A DNA stretch of 49,215 bases, taken from NCBI GenBank assembly GCA_017436285.1, contig JAFSDL010000017.1, positions 1 to 49,215 on the forward strand, given 5' to 3'. Source of the DNA: Clostridia bacterium. Lineage in GTDB: Bacteria > Bacillota > Clostridia > Oscillospirales > Acutalibacteraceae. Below the pieces are notes generated by a model. The model did no database searches, had not been told where the DNA came from, and saw only the letters and a program-made list of their open reading frames with translations. The translations under genes and the position numbers were made by a program. This document shows, in pieces, positions 8,284 to 16,518 of the stretch. The stretch's first letter is position 1; each line of letters begins with the position of its first letter.

Positions 8284-9128
8284 GTATGAATAAAATTATT
8301 GAATTCAAAAATGTTGATTTTCGTTATGCCGATGAAGAAAGCGATGCATTAAATGGCTTGAATCTTGAGTTTTATGAGGGGCAGTTTACTTGTGTGCTCG
8401 GTCATAATGGCTCAGGCAAATCAACTATGGCAAAGCTTATAAACGCTTTGGAATATCCCACAAGCGGAAGTGTTATAACCTATGGCTATGATACATCCGA
8501 TGAAAAGAATGAAATACCTATCAGGCGAAAGGTAGGAATGGTTTTCCAGAACCCTGATAATCAGATTGTTGCAACCATTGTTGAGGATGATGTTGCCTTC
8601 GGTCCCGAAAATTTAGGTGTTCCCCGCGAAGAAATCAGAAGGCGTGTTGATGAAGCCTTAAGGCTTGTTGATATGTATGATTACAGAAAGCATGAGCCTC
8701 ACCGTCTTTCAGGCGGTCAGAAGCAAAGAGTAGCAATTGCAGGTGTAATTGCAATGCAAACAAATTGTATTGTTCTTGATGAGCCTACTGCTATGCTTGA
8801 CCCTAAGGGCAGGCGAGAGGTAATGAATGCTCTTTTAAAACTGAAAAATGATTTAGGTATTTCTGTTATTCTTGTTACTCATTTTATGGATGAAGCAGTT
8901 AAAGCCGACAGGGTAGTGGTAATGAATGACGGTAAGGCTTGCCTTGATGGCTCACCTGCAGAGGTTTTTTCTCATTCAGCGCTTTTGAAAAATATCGGAC
9001 TTGCCGTTCCAAAACCAATGGAGCTTGCAGTTTCCTTAAAAGAAAATGGTGTTGATTTAAAAGAAACACCACTTACTACAGAAGAATTTATAAAATTATT
9101 TAAAAATTATATTGATAATAGAGGTTGA
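8280..9128 (+). CDS. ecfA1: ECF transporter ATPase EcfA1
   Basis: One of two ATPases of the energy-coupling factor module that powers uptake of vitamins and metals through exchangeable S subunits. It has 282 residues. Walker A is GHNGSGKS (41-48), the Q-loop is MVFQNPDNQIV, the signature is LSGGQKQR (from 143) and Walker B is CIVLDEPTAMLD. The start ATGA overlaps the previous stop. The QNPDNQ Q-loop is typical of EcfA1. The order ecfA1-ecfA2-ecfT-truA is the conserved Firmicutes order. No S subunit is encoded nearby, so this is the shared (group II) module. Confidence 0.94.
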   Translation: MSMNKIIEFKNVDFRYADEESDALNGLNLEFYEGQFTCVLGHNGSGKSTMAKLINALEYPTSGSVITYGYDTSDEKNEIPIRRKVGMVFQNPDNQIVATIVEDDVAFGPENLGVPREEIRRRVDEALRLVDMYDYRKHEPHRLSGGQKQRVAIAGVIAMQTNCIVLDEPTAMLDPKGRREVMNALLKLKNDLGISVILVTHFMDEAVKADRVVVMNDGKACLDGSPAEVFSHSALLKNIGLAVPKPMELAVSLKENGVDLKETPLTTEEFIKLFKNYIDNRG

Positions 9129-9131
9129 ATT

Positions 9132-9995
9132 ATGTCCGTTCTTTCAGTGGACAATTTAATATATGGCTATTCCAAGGGTACTCCCTTTGAAACGGGTGCC
9201 TTGAGAGGTGTTTCTCTTGATTTTGAGCAGGGTGAAATTGTTGCTCTTATCGGTCATACAGGCTCAGGTAAAAGTACACTTTTGCAACATCTGAACGGTC
9301 TTTTAAAGGCAGATTCAGGTAAGGTTCTTTTAGAGGGTGTTGATATTCATTCTTCAAAAGAGGCACTTCGTAAATGTCGCTTTAATGTGGGTCTTTGCTT
9401 TCAATACCCCGAGCAACAGCTTTTTGAATCAACTGTTTATAAGGATATTGCCTTCGGACCTAAAAATATGGGTCTTTCAGAGGAGGAAATCAAAAGCAGA
9501 GTTTATTCAGCTATCTCTTATGTAGGTCTTTCTGAGGAGTATCTTCAGAAATCTCCCTTTGACCTTTCGGGTGGCGAAAAAAGAAGAGTTGCAATTGCAG
9601 GTGTAATTGCAATGGAGCCCAAGGTTCTTATTCTTGATGAGCCAACTGCAGGTCTTGACCCTATGGGGAAAAATGCACTTTTGAAGCTTATAAAGGATTA
9701 TAACCATTCAACAGGCAGTACAGTTATTTTTGTTTCTCATAATATGGATGATGTTGCAAGTGTTGCCGATAGAGTTGTTGTTATGAATAAAGGTCAGGTT
9801 GCGATTTCGGGAACAGTTGAGCAGGTTTATTCTAAGGGTGAATTCCTTGCTGAATTAGGTCTTGATGTGCCTGAAATTACAAATATTTTCCTTGAACTTA
9901 AGAAAAATGGCTTTGATTTGGGCGAAACTGCTTATACAGTTGAGAATGCTAAAAATGCTATTTTAAGATTTTTAGGTAAGGGGGAAGAAATATGA
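9132..9995 (+). CDS. ecfA2: ECF transporter ATPase EcfA2
   Basis: The second, non-identical ATPase of the ECF module, 287 residues. Walker A is GHTGSGKS (41-48), the Q-loop is LCFQYPEQQLFE, the signature is LSGGEKRR (from 145) and Walker B is VLILDEPTAGLD. The QYPEQQ Q-loop is typical of EcfA2. It begins 3 nt after ecfA1 and its stop overlaps the ecfT start by ATGA, so the subunits are likely made in fixed ratio. Confidence 0.94.
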   Translation: MSVLSVDNLIYGYSKGTPFETGALRGVSLDFEQGEIVALIGHTGSGKSTLLQHLNGLLKADSGKVLLEGVDIHSSKEALRKCRFNVGLCFQYPEQQLFESTVYKDIAFGPKNMGLSEEEIKSRVYSAISYVGLSEEYLQKSPFDLSGGEKRRVAIAGVIAMEPKVLILDEPTAGLDPMGKNALLKLIKDYNHSTGSTVIFVSHNMDDVASVADRVVVMNKGQVAISGTVEQVYSKGEFLAELGLDVPEITNIFLELKKNGFDLGETAYTVENAKNAILRFLGKGEEI

Positions 9996-10807
9996 TTAAG
10001 GATATTACAATAGGTCAGTTTTTTCCCGGTAGCTCACCAATTCACAAATTAGATGCACGAACAAAGATTGTTTTAACCTTTATATTTATTATTTTTATTT
10101 TTGTTTGTCAGAATTTCTGGTCTTTAGGTCTTTTAAGTGCGTTTTCAGTTGTTGTGTTTTTAATGACCAAGCTTTCACCAAAGCTTGTTTTAAAAAGCTT
10201 TAAACCACTTTTACCCATTGTTTTGCTTACAACTGTTTTGCAGATTTATTATGTTAAAGAGGGTAATGTTCTTTTTGAATGGAAATTTATCACCATAACC
10301 GATGGTGGCATTTTTATGGCGATTTTTATTGTTGTAAGAATTTTCGCATTGCTTTTAATGAGCTCTCTTTTAACCTACACAACCTCACCAACGGATTTAA
10401 CAGATGCAATTGAAAAGCTTTTATCACCTTTAAAAGCACTTGAGGTTGATGTTCACACATTTGCAATGATGATGACGATTGCTTTGAGGTTTATTCCCAC
10501 TCTTATTGATGAGATTGACAGAATTATGTCTGCTCAGAAGGCGAGAGGTGCAGATTTTGAAAGCGGTAATTTAATAGCCAGAATAAAGGCGTTGTTCCCA
10601 ATATTTATTCCGCTTTTTATTTCTGCTTTTAAAAGAGCTATTGAGCTTACTGATGCTATGTCCTGTCGTTGCTACACAGGTGGCGAGGGCAGAACAAGAT
10701 TAAGGCAAATGAAAATGACATATCGTGATGCTTTTGCATTTGTTATTATGGCGGTTGTTTGCTCTGTAATAATTTTTTTGAATATATATTTTAAAAATGT
10801 GATTTGA
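9992..10807 (+). CDS. ecfT: ECF transporter transmembrane subunit EcfT
   Basis: The membrane scaffold of the ECF module, 271 residues, with several hydrophobic segments (about 28-60, 68-88, 105-130 and near the C-terminus). The two coupling motifs that grip the ATPases appear as QKARGAD and SCRCYTGGEGRT; the latter corresponds to the usual ARG-Y-x-GG form with Cys in place of Ala. It overlaps ecfA2 and precedes truA by 3 nt, as in many Firmicutes. Confidence 0.93.
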   Translation: MIKDITIGQFFPGSSPIHKLDARTKIVLTFIFIIFIFVCQNFWSLGLLSAFSVVVFLMTKLSPKLVLKSFKPLLPIVLLTTVLQIYYVKEGNVLFEWKFITITDGGIFMAIFIVVRIFALLLMSSLLTYTTSPTDLTDAIEKLLSPLKALEVDVHTFAMMMTIALRFIPTLIDEIDRIMSAQKARGADFESGNLIARIKALFPIFIPLFISAFKRAIELTDAMSCRCYTGGEGRTRLRQMKMTYRDAFAFVIMAVVCSVIIFLNIYFKNVI

Positions 10808-10810
10808 TTT

Positions 10811-11569
10811 ATGAGAAATTTATTGTTTAAAATTGCCTTTGACGGTTCTGCCTTTCACGGTTGGCAACAGCAGGATAATGCAGTTACCGTTCAGGGTGAG
10901 TTAAAAAAGGCTTGGGAACGCCTTACGGGTGAAGTGCCAAATATAATCGGTTGCAGTCGTACCGATGCAGGTGTTCACGCCAATGAATATTATTTCAATG
11001 TGCGGACTGCTTCAACCATTCCTGCAGAAAGCTTTCCCGTTGCCCTTCCCTCTGCAAAGCTTCCTAAGGAAATATCGGTGTATTCCTGTAAGGAGGTTGA
11101 TTATGAATTCAATGCCCGTTTCGATTGTGAGAAGAAGGAGTATGAATACATAATCGAAAATACACAGGTGCCTTCACCGTTTATGTATAAAAGAGCAATG
11201 CATTATAAATATAATGCCGATGTTGACTTGCTCAATAAAGCGGCGCAGTTTTTCGTGGGGACTTATGATTTTTCCGCATTTTGTGCTGCTGATGCACAGG
11301 TTAATTCAAAGGTCAGGACAATTTATAGTGCAAGTGTTGTTCGTGAAGGCGATTTTGTTAAGTTCAGAGTTTGCGGTAACGGTTTTCTTTATAATATGGT
11401 GCGTATAATGGCAGGTACGCTTTTATATGTTGCAAACGGAAAAATTAAAGCGGAAGATATACCTGCGATAATTGATAGCAGAGACCGAACCAAAGCAGGA
11501 ATTACCGCAATTCCTGACGGGCTTTATTTAAACAAGGTTTATTACGGAGGTGAAGTGCTTGAAGGTTAA
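10811..11569 (+). CDS. truA: tRNA pseudouridine(38-40) synthase TruA
   Basis: TruA makes pseudouridine at positions 38-40 of the tRNA anticodon arm. At 252 residues it is of family length. It starts LFKIAFDGSAFHGWQQQ. The catalytic aspartate is D52 in CSRTDAGVHA. Later motifs KKEYEYII and FLYNMVRIMAGTLL are typical. Its last 11 bases overlap the next gene. Confidence 0.96.
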   Translation: MRNLLFKIAFDGSAFHGWQQQDNAVTVQGELKKAWERLTGEVPNIIGCSRTDAGVHANEYYFNVRTASTIPAESFPVALPSAKLPKEISVYSCKEVDYEFNARFDCEKKEYEYIIENTQVPSPFMYKRAMHYKYNADVDLLNKAAQFFVGTYDFSAFCAADAQVNSKVRTIYSASVVREGDFVKFRVCGNGFLYNMVRIMAGTLLYVANGKIKAEDIPAIIDSRDRTKAGITAIPDGLYLNKVYYGGEVLEG

Positions 11570-12770
11570 ATTAACAGAATTAAACAGTGGATTTACAGGA
11601 TATGGGAGAGTTTCGCGATTTTCTCAGAAAACCCGAAGCAAAATGATTATTGCCGGAGTTCTTGTTGCTGTTTTTCTCTTTGTTTTTATACTTTCCTCTG
11701 TGGGTATTGTTCCCTTTGATGCAATTACTGCCCGAGCTTCATCTTTTATACGGCAGGATGGTGGCAATTTCCCCATATCAATTAATACTGATTCAACCAT
11801 AAATACCGTAATTTTAGGCGATAGTGTTCTTGTTCTTACAACGGAGAATTTCTCCGTTTATTCAAAAGGTGGGAAGCTTACATATTCTCAACCCCACAGC
11901 TATGCTTCACCAGCAATATCGGTCAATGGTGATAAAGCAGTTGTGTTTGACAGAGGCTACAAGGCTTTTTCCCTTATTAATGAGAAAAAGGTTGTTTATT
12001 CAGGTGAAGCGCCAAATGCTATAATATGCGCGGAATATGGCGAAGGCGGAAATTATGCAATAGGCACCCGAGGTGAAGAGTCAACAAGTAAGCTGACTGT
12101 TTATTCTGCAACCAATAAGGTCGTTTTTCAATGGAATTGTGCTTATGAGCATATAGCTTCAATAGCATTGGCATCAAACGGAAAATTTGCAGGCGTTGCA
12201 GTTCTGGGCACAGAGAACGGAGAAATTTATACCAATGTTGAATATTTCGGCTTCGATTATCAGGAAGCCTTAAACAGTCAGAAGATTTCAGGCGCGGCAG
12301 CCTTTGATTTGGAATTTACCGCCACCAATACTTTAACCTTATATTCTGATTCAGGTATTTATGTGGTAACCAAAAAAGGGGAGAGCTTTGAAACTGTAAC
12401 TCAATATTATTCATCCGAATTCAACTCTTATGATTGTTCAGACAACGGAAAATATATTGTTTCTTTGGCAAAATACGGTAGTGCAAATAATTTCGTGATT
12501 TCAATTTATTCGCCTAAAGGAAAAGAAAAGGCTCAGATTTCTGTTTCTTGCCCTATAAAAGATGTTATATTGAGTGATAAATATATTTTTGCTCTTGCCG
12601 AAAGCAATATATTAGTATATAATTTAAGTGGAAGAGAAATAAGCAAAATAGATGTAAAGGGTGAGGTTAAAAGTATTCTCGCAACCGATAAGTATATCTA
12701 TATCGTCTCTTTAGATAAAATAAGTCGTTGCTTTTCATACGGAAACGCCACAGTTGAATTAAGCAATTAA
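11559..12770 (+). CDS. DUF5711-type membrane-anchored protein, probable beta-propeller
   Basis: A 403-residue protein with a short cytoplasmic N-terminus, one membrane segment (about residues 30-52) and a large outer domain. That domain repeats short strand pairs such as SVYSKGGKLTYSQ, AVVFDRGYKAFSLIN and YIFALAESNILVYNLSGREI, like a WD/PQQ propeller. This matches the family I know as DUF5711, whose function is unknown. I choose the TTG at 11559 because GGAGG (11546-11550) lies 8 nt upstream; a GTG at 11550 is inside that site. It overlaps truA and precedes cvpA, so an envelope role is likely but unproven. Confidence 0.8.
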   Translation: MKVKLTELNSGFTGYGRVSRFSQKTRSKMIIAGVLVAVFLFVFILSSVGIVPFDAITARASSFIRQDGGNFPISINTDSTINTVILGDSVLVLTTENFSVYSKGGKLTYSQPHSYASPAISVNGDKAVVFDRGYKAFSLINEKKVVYSGEAPNAIICAEYGEGGNYAIGTRGEESTSKLTVYSATNKVVFQWNCAYEHIASIALASNGKFAGVAVLGTENGEIYTNVEYFGFDYQEALNSQKISGAAAFDLEFTATNTLTLYSDSGIYVVTKKGESFETVTQYYSSEFNSYDCSDNGKYIVSLAKYGSANNFVISIYSPKGKEKAQISVSCPIKDVILSDKYIFALAESNILVYNLSGREISKIDVKGEVKSILATDKYIYIVSLDKISRCFSYGNATVELSN

Positions 12771-12788
12771 TTTTAAGGAGGATTTTTT

Positions 12789-13496
12789 ATGGCATATATT
12801 ATTGATATTATTATTGTAGCTTTATTTGTATTTCTGGTAACACTTGCTTATAAAAAAGGTTTTCTTTCAACAATTATTGACACATTTGCAGTTGTAATTT
12901 CCGCAATTGCTTCACACAAGATTTTTGAAGGTGTTGCTGAGAGTGCTTACAACCTCTTGGTTCGCGACCTTGTTGAAACCCGCTTTACAAGAGTTATTGA
13001 TGATATTTCATCAACCTTGAGTGTTTCTGAAAAAATCACCGCTATGATTGATGGTCTTCCTCAGGGCGCTGTTAAGCTGGCGCAGGTTATGGGCGTTAAT
13101 ATGACAGCCTTAACCAATTCTTTGAACACAGCAGGCAATCTTTCGGATGATGAGCTTATAAAGCTTGCGGTTGACAAAATCGGTCACACAATAATGATTA
13201 ACATAACAGAAGTTATTACTTTTGTTGTTTTGTTTGTTGTAATTACACTTGCTTTAAAATTTCTTGCAAGCGTTTTCAAAAAAGCAAACGATATTCCTCT
13301 TTTAGGAAAATTCAATGCCTTGCTCGGCGGTGTGGTTGGTGTTGTTAAAGCACTCGCTATTGTTTACATAGCTTGCACAGGCTTCTATTTTATTGCCGGT
13401 ATGTCAGGTGCCGCTCCTGTTATTGAAGCAGTTAACAATTCAATTATTTATAAATTTATTGTTGAAAACAATCCCATTATTAGTCTTGTTGGTTAA
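12789..13496 (+). CDS. CvpA family membrane protein
   Basis: A 235-residue protein with membrane segments near residues 5-22, 27-45, about 140-160 and about 180-205, starting MAYIIDIIIVALFVFLVTLAYKKGF. The opening, with a short turn K-K-G-F, and the two-plus-two helix layout fit the CvpA (colicin V production) family. In other bacteria CvpA relatives affect envelope homeostasis; the molecular role is unclear. A central polar region (about 60-130) lies between the helix pairs. It sits 18 nt after the DUF5711 gene and 11 nt before pgsA. Confidence 0.82.
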   Translation: MAYIIDIIIVALFVFLVTLAYKKGFLSTIIDTFAVVISAIASHKIFEGVAESAYNLLVRDLVETRFTRVIDDISSTLSVSEKITAMIDGLPQGAVKLAQVMGVNMTALTNSLNTAGNLSDDELIKLAVDKIGHTIMINITEVITFVVLFVVITLALKFLASVFKKANDIPLLGKFNALLGGVVGVVKALAIVYIACTGFYFIAGMSGAAPVIEAVNNSIIYKFIVENNPIISLVG

Positions 13497-13507
13497 GGAG
13501 AAGGAAA

Positions 13508-14122
13508 ATGAAAGATTTATTTAAAGGCTGTTGGACAATTCCGAATTTACTCAGTGTTATAAGAATTCTTCTGATTCCTGTTTTTGCAGTTTTGTTTTAC
13601 AGGCAGGAATATGGTTGGGCTGTTTTAACGCTTGTTCTTTCGGGTCTTTCTGATTTTTTTGATGGTAAAATTGCCCGTAAATTCAATCAAATCAGTGCGT
13701 TGGGCAAAATGCTTGACCCTGTTGCAGATAAATTAACTCAGGTTACTCTTGCAGTTCTTTTGTTTATGTCCTTTAATAAAGCGCAGGATGAAACATTAAA
13801 AGCATTCAGTTGGGTATTCCTTGTGTTTATTGTTAAAGAAATCATTATGGTTGTCGGTGGCGCTGTTATGCTTGCTTGCGGTATTCGTCCCGGTGCAGCA
13901 GAAATCTATGGCAAGGTTGCAACCTTTGCTTTCTATGCTATTATGATTTTGGTTATTGCCTTCGGTCCCGAGGTTGGTGTTTTCAGAACAGTATTTACTC
14001 TTCCTAATGTTCTTATGATGATACTTGTTATTATTTCGGCAATACTAACTCTTGTAGCATTTGCAAGCTATATTCCAGGAACATTCCGTCAGTTTAAGGA
14101 ACGTTTCGCAAAAAATAAATAA
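13508..14122 (+). CDS. pgsA: CDP-diacylglycerol-glycerol-3-phosphate 3-phosphatidyltransferase
   Basis: PgsA makes phosphatidylglycerol-phosphate from CDP-diacylglycerol and glycerol-3-phosphate, the committed step of anionic phospholipid synthesis. It has 204 residues and several membrane helices. The CDP-alcohol phosphotransferase signature D-G-x2-A-R-x8-G-x3-D-x3-D is complete: DGKIAR, then GKMLDPVADK. The N-terminal WTIPNLLSVIRILLIP is typical of PgsA. It is followed after 30 nt by the Clp ATPase. Confidence 0.94.
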   Translation: MKDLFKGCWTIPNLLSVIRILLIPVFAVLFYRQEYGWAVLTLVLSGLSDFFDGKIARKFNQISALGKMLDPVADKLTQVTLAVLLFMSFNKAQDETLKAFSWVFLVFIVKEIIMVVGGAVMLACGIRPGAAEIYGKVATFAFYAIMILVIAFGPEVGVFRTVFTLPNVLMMILVIISAILTLVAFASYIPGTFRQFKERFAKNK

Positions 14123-14152
14123 AACGAATTATACTTTTCCCGGGAGAAATAA

Positions 14153-16462
14153 ATGAACAATAAAATGATATGCAGTAAATGCAAAAAACGTCCTGCGGTG
14201 ATTTTTGTTTCCCGCGTTGATGGTGATAAAACCACTCAGGAGGGGTATTGCATAAAATGTGCCTCAGAGCTTAATATCGGTCCTATAAAACAGATGATGC
14301 AGAGTATGGGGATTACAGAGGATGATATTGATGCTGTAAGCGAGCAGTTCGGTGATATGATGGAAAATCTTGACGATTTCCAGCTTGGTGGCGCAGGAAC
14401 AATGCCTTTTATGCAAAATTTCCTCAATAATAATCCGATGGGTAATAATTCATCTGCTGAAAATGAAGAGATAGCGGATGAAGAAGAGGATGAAAAAGAA
14501 GATAAAAAGGCTAAGAAGAAAAAGAAAAAACATAAAACAAAAAGAAAATTCCTGAATTCTTATTGTACCGACCTTACCGCAAGAGCAAGGGATGGTAAAA
14601 TTGACAGAATTATCGGTAGAGAAACCGAGATTTACAGAGTAACACAGATTCTTTGCAGAAGAACAAAAAACAACCCTTGCCTTATTGGTGAGCCCGGTGT
14701 CGGTAAAACTGCAATTGCAGAGGGTCTCGCTCTTAAAATTGCCGCAGGGGATGTTCCTGCAAGAATTGCAGATAAGGAAATCCATCTTCTTGATTTAACT
14801 TCGCTTGTGGCAGGCACTCAGTTCAGAGGTCAGTTTGAAAGCAGAATCAAGGGTCTTGTTGACGAGGTTAAGGAAGAGGGAAATATAATCCTCTTTATTG
14901 ACGAGGTTCATAACCTTGTTGGTACAGGTGATGCAGAGGGCTCAATGAATGCCGCTAACATTCTTAAGCCTGCTCTTTCAAGAGGTCAGATTCAGGTTAT
15001 TGGTGCAACAACCTTTAACGAATACAGAAAGCATATTGAAAAGGATGCTGCCCTTGAAAGACGCTTCCAGCCTGTTAAGGTTGAAGAGCCTTCAGTTGAA
15101 GAGTGCTTTAAAATGCTTGTTGGTATCAAAGAATACTATGAGGATTTCCATAAGGTTAAAATTTCCGATGCCCTTGTTTACAGAGCAGTTCATCTTTCAG
15201 AAAGATATATTAATGATAGGTTTTTACCCGATAAAGCAATTGACCTTCTTGATGAGGCTTGCACCTGTGCAAACCTTCGTAATGTTGCAATAAGCGATTA
15301 TCAGAAGCTTATGAACAAGCTTCAGGATTTGAACGAGCGTGAGGAAGAGCTTCTTGACACAACGTCTGAAGAGGGTCCCGATTACGAAGCGATTTCAAAT
15401 CTCAAGGCAGAGAAAATTGCTATTGAAAAGGAAGCGGCTCAGGTTAAAATCAAAGCCGATGATAATGATGTTACAGAAGAGGATATCGCAAGGGTAATCA
15501 ACCTTTGGACAGGTATTCCTACATCAAAAATCATTGAAAATGATATGAGAAAGCTTTCAAATCTTGAAAGCAAGCTTAAGCAGAGAATTATCGGTCAGGA
15601 TGAAGCAATTGAGGTTCTTGCAGCCGCTATCAGAAGAAGCAGAGTGCAGATTTCTGCAGTAAGAAAGCCTGCCTCCTTTATTTTTGTTGGTCCCACAGGC
15701 GTTGGTAAAACAGAGCTTGTAAAGCAGCTTGCTAATGAGCTTTTTGAAACACCCGAAACCCTTATTCGTCTTGATATGAGTGAGTTTATGGAGAAACATA
15801 GTGTTTCTCGTCTTATTGGCTCACCACCCGGTTATGTTGGCTATGATGAAGCAGGTCAGCTTACAGAAAAGGTAAGAAGAAAGCCTTATTCAGTTGTTCT
15901 TTTTGATGAAATTGAAAAGGCTCATCCCGATGTTCTTAATATCCTTCTTCAGATTCTTGATGAAGGCAAAACCAATGATGCTCAGGGCAGAACAGTAAGC
16001 TTTGAAAATACGGTTATTATTATGACATCTAACGCAGGTAGCCATATTTCTGAAAATGCTCTCGGCTTCAATCGTGATAAGAATCAGGCATCTAAGGATA
16101 AAACAATGAGGGCTCTTAAGGAATTCTTAAGACCTGAGTTCTTAGGCAGAGTTGATGAAATTGTTACCTTCAACACTCTCGGCAAGGCTGAGCTTGTTAA
16201 GATTGCAGAGGTTCTTTTAGGCGAGCTTAAGGCACCTCTCAAGGATAAGGGCATTGAACTTGTTGTTGGTGATGGTGTATATGAAATTATTGCCGACCTT
16301 TCTGAAGATGGTGGCAGAGGTGCCCGTGATATCAGAAGAACAATAAGAAAAGAGGTTGAAGATAAAATCGCCAATATTCTTATTGATAACGCAGGTGCAC
16401 TTGTAAACGAAATCACAGTTAATGCAGTTAATGGTGTGATTTCAGTAGATTTTAAAGCATAA
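14153..16462 (+). CDS. ClpE-like AAA+ unfoldase with N-terminal zinc finger
   Basis: A 769-residue Hsp100 ATPase. The N-terminus is a treble-clef-like zinc site, C7-x2-C10 and C33-x2-C36, as in ClpE and McsA, instead of the double Clp-N repeat of ClpC. An acidic then Lys-rich linker (about 100-135) follows. AAA module 1 has Walker A GEPGVGKT and Walker B FIDEVHNL. A middle coiled segment comes next. AAA module 2 has GPTGVGKT and VLFDEIEKAHPD. Partnership with ClpP is likely but not shown here. No ctsR, mcsB or CtsR operator lies nearby. The closest family match is ClpE; ClpC is the alternative name often given. A hairpin follows the stop. Confidence 0.88.
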   Translation: MNNKMICSKCKKRPAVIFVSRVDGDKTTQEGYCIKCASELNIGPIKQMMQSMGITEDDIDAVSEQFGDMMENLDDFQLGGAGTMPFMQNFLNNNPMGNNSSAENEEIADEEEDEKEDKKAKKKKKKHKTKRKFLNSYCTDLTARARDGKIDRIIGRETEIYRVTQILCRRTKNNPCLIGEPGVGKTAIAEGLALKIAAGDVPARIADKEIHLLDLTSLVAGTQFRGQFESRIKGLVDEVKEEGNIILFIDEVHNLVGTGDAEGSMNAANILKPALSRGQIQVIGATTFNEYRKHIEKDAALERRFQPVKVEEPSVEECFKMLVGIKEYYEDFHKVKISDALVYRAVHLSERYINDRFLPDKAIDLLDEACTCANLRNVAISDYQKLMNKLQDLNEREEELLDTTSEEGPDYEAISNLKAEKIAIEKEAAQVKIKADDNDVTEEDIARVINLWTGIPTSKIIENDMRKLSNLESKLKQRIIGQDEAIEVLAAAIRRSRVQISAVRKPASFIFVGPTGVGKTELVKQLANELFETPETLIRLDMSEFMEKHSVSRLIGSPPGYVGYDEAGQLTEKVRRKPYSVVLFDEIEKAHPDVLNILLQILDEGKTNDAQGRTVSFENTVIIMTSNAGSHISENALGFNRDKNQASKDKTMRALKEFLRPEFLGRVDEIVTFNTLGKAELVKIAEVLLGELKAPLKDKGIELVVGDGVYEIIADLSEDGGRGARDIRRTIRKEVEDKIANILIDNAGALVNEITVNAVNGVISVDFKA

Positions 16463-16473
16463 TAAAATAAAAC

Positions 16474-16500
16474 ACCGACAGAGCAAAAAGTTCTGTCGGT
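16474..16500 (+). terminator. Intrinsic terminator or attenuator hairpin
   Basis: A 9-bp stem (ACCGACAGA at 16474-16482, complement at 16492-16500) with a 9-nt loop is followed by only four T's. It lies just after the ClpE-like gene and only 18 nt before the next start codon, so it may be a leaky terminator or a regulated attenuator for the GTPase gene. Confidence 0.65.
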
Positions 16501-16518
16501 ATTTTAGAATAGGTAAGT

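Noticed and set aside
14450-14785. Minus-strand frame of 111 residues opposite the ClpE-like linker
   Set aside because: It is an antisense product of the Glu/Lys-rich coding stretch.
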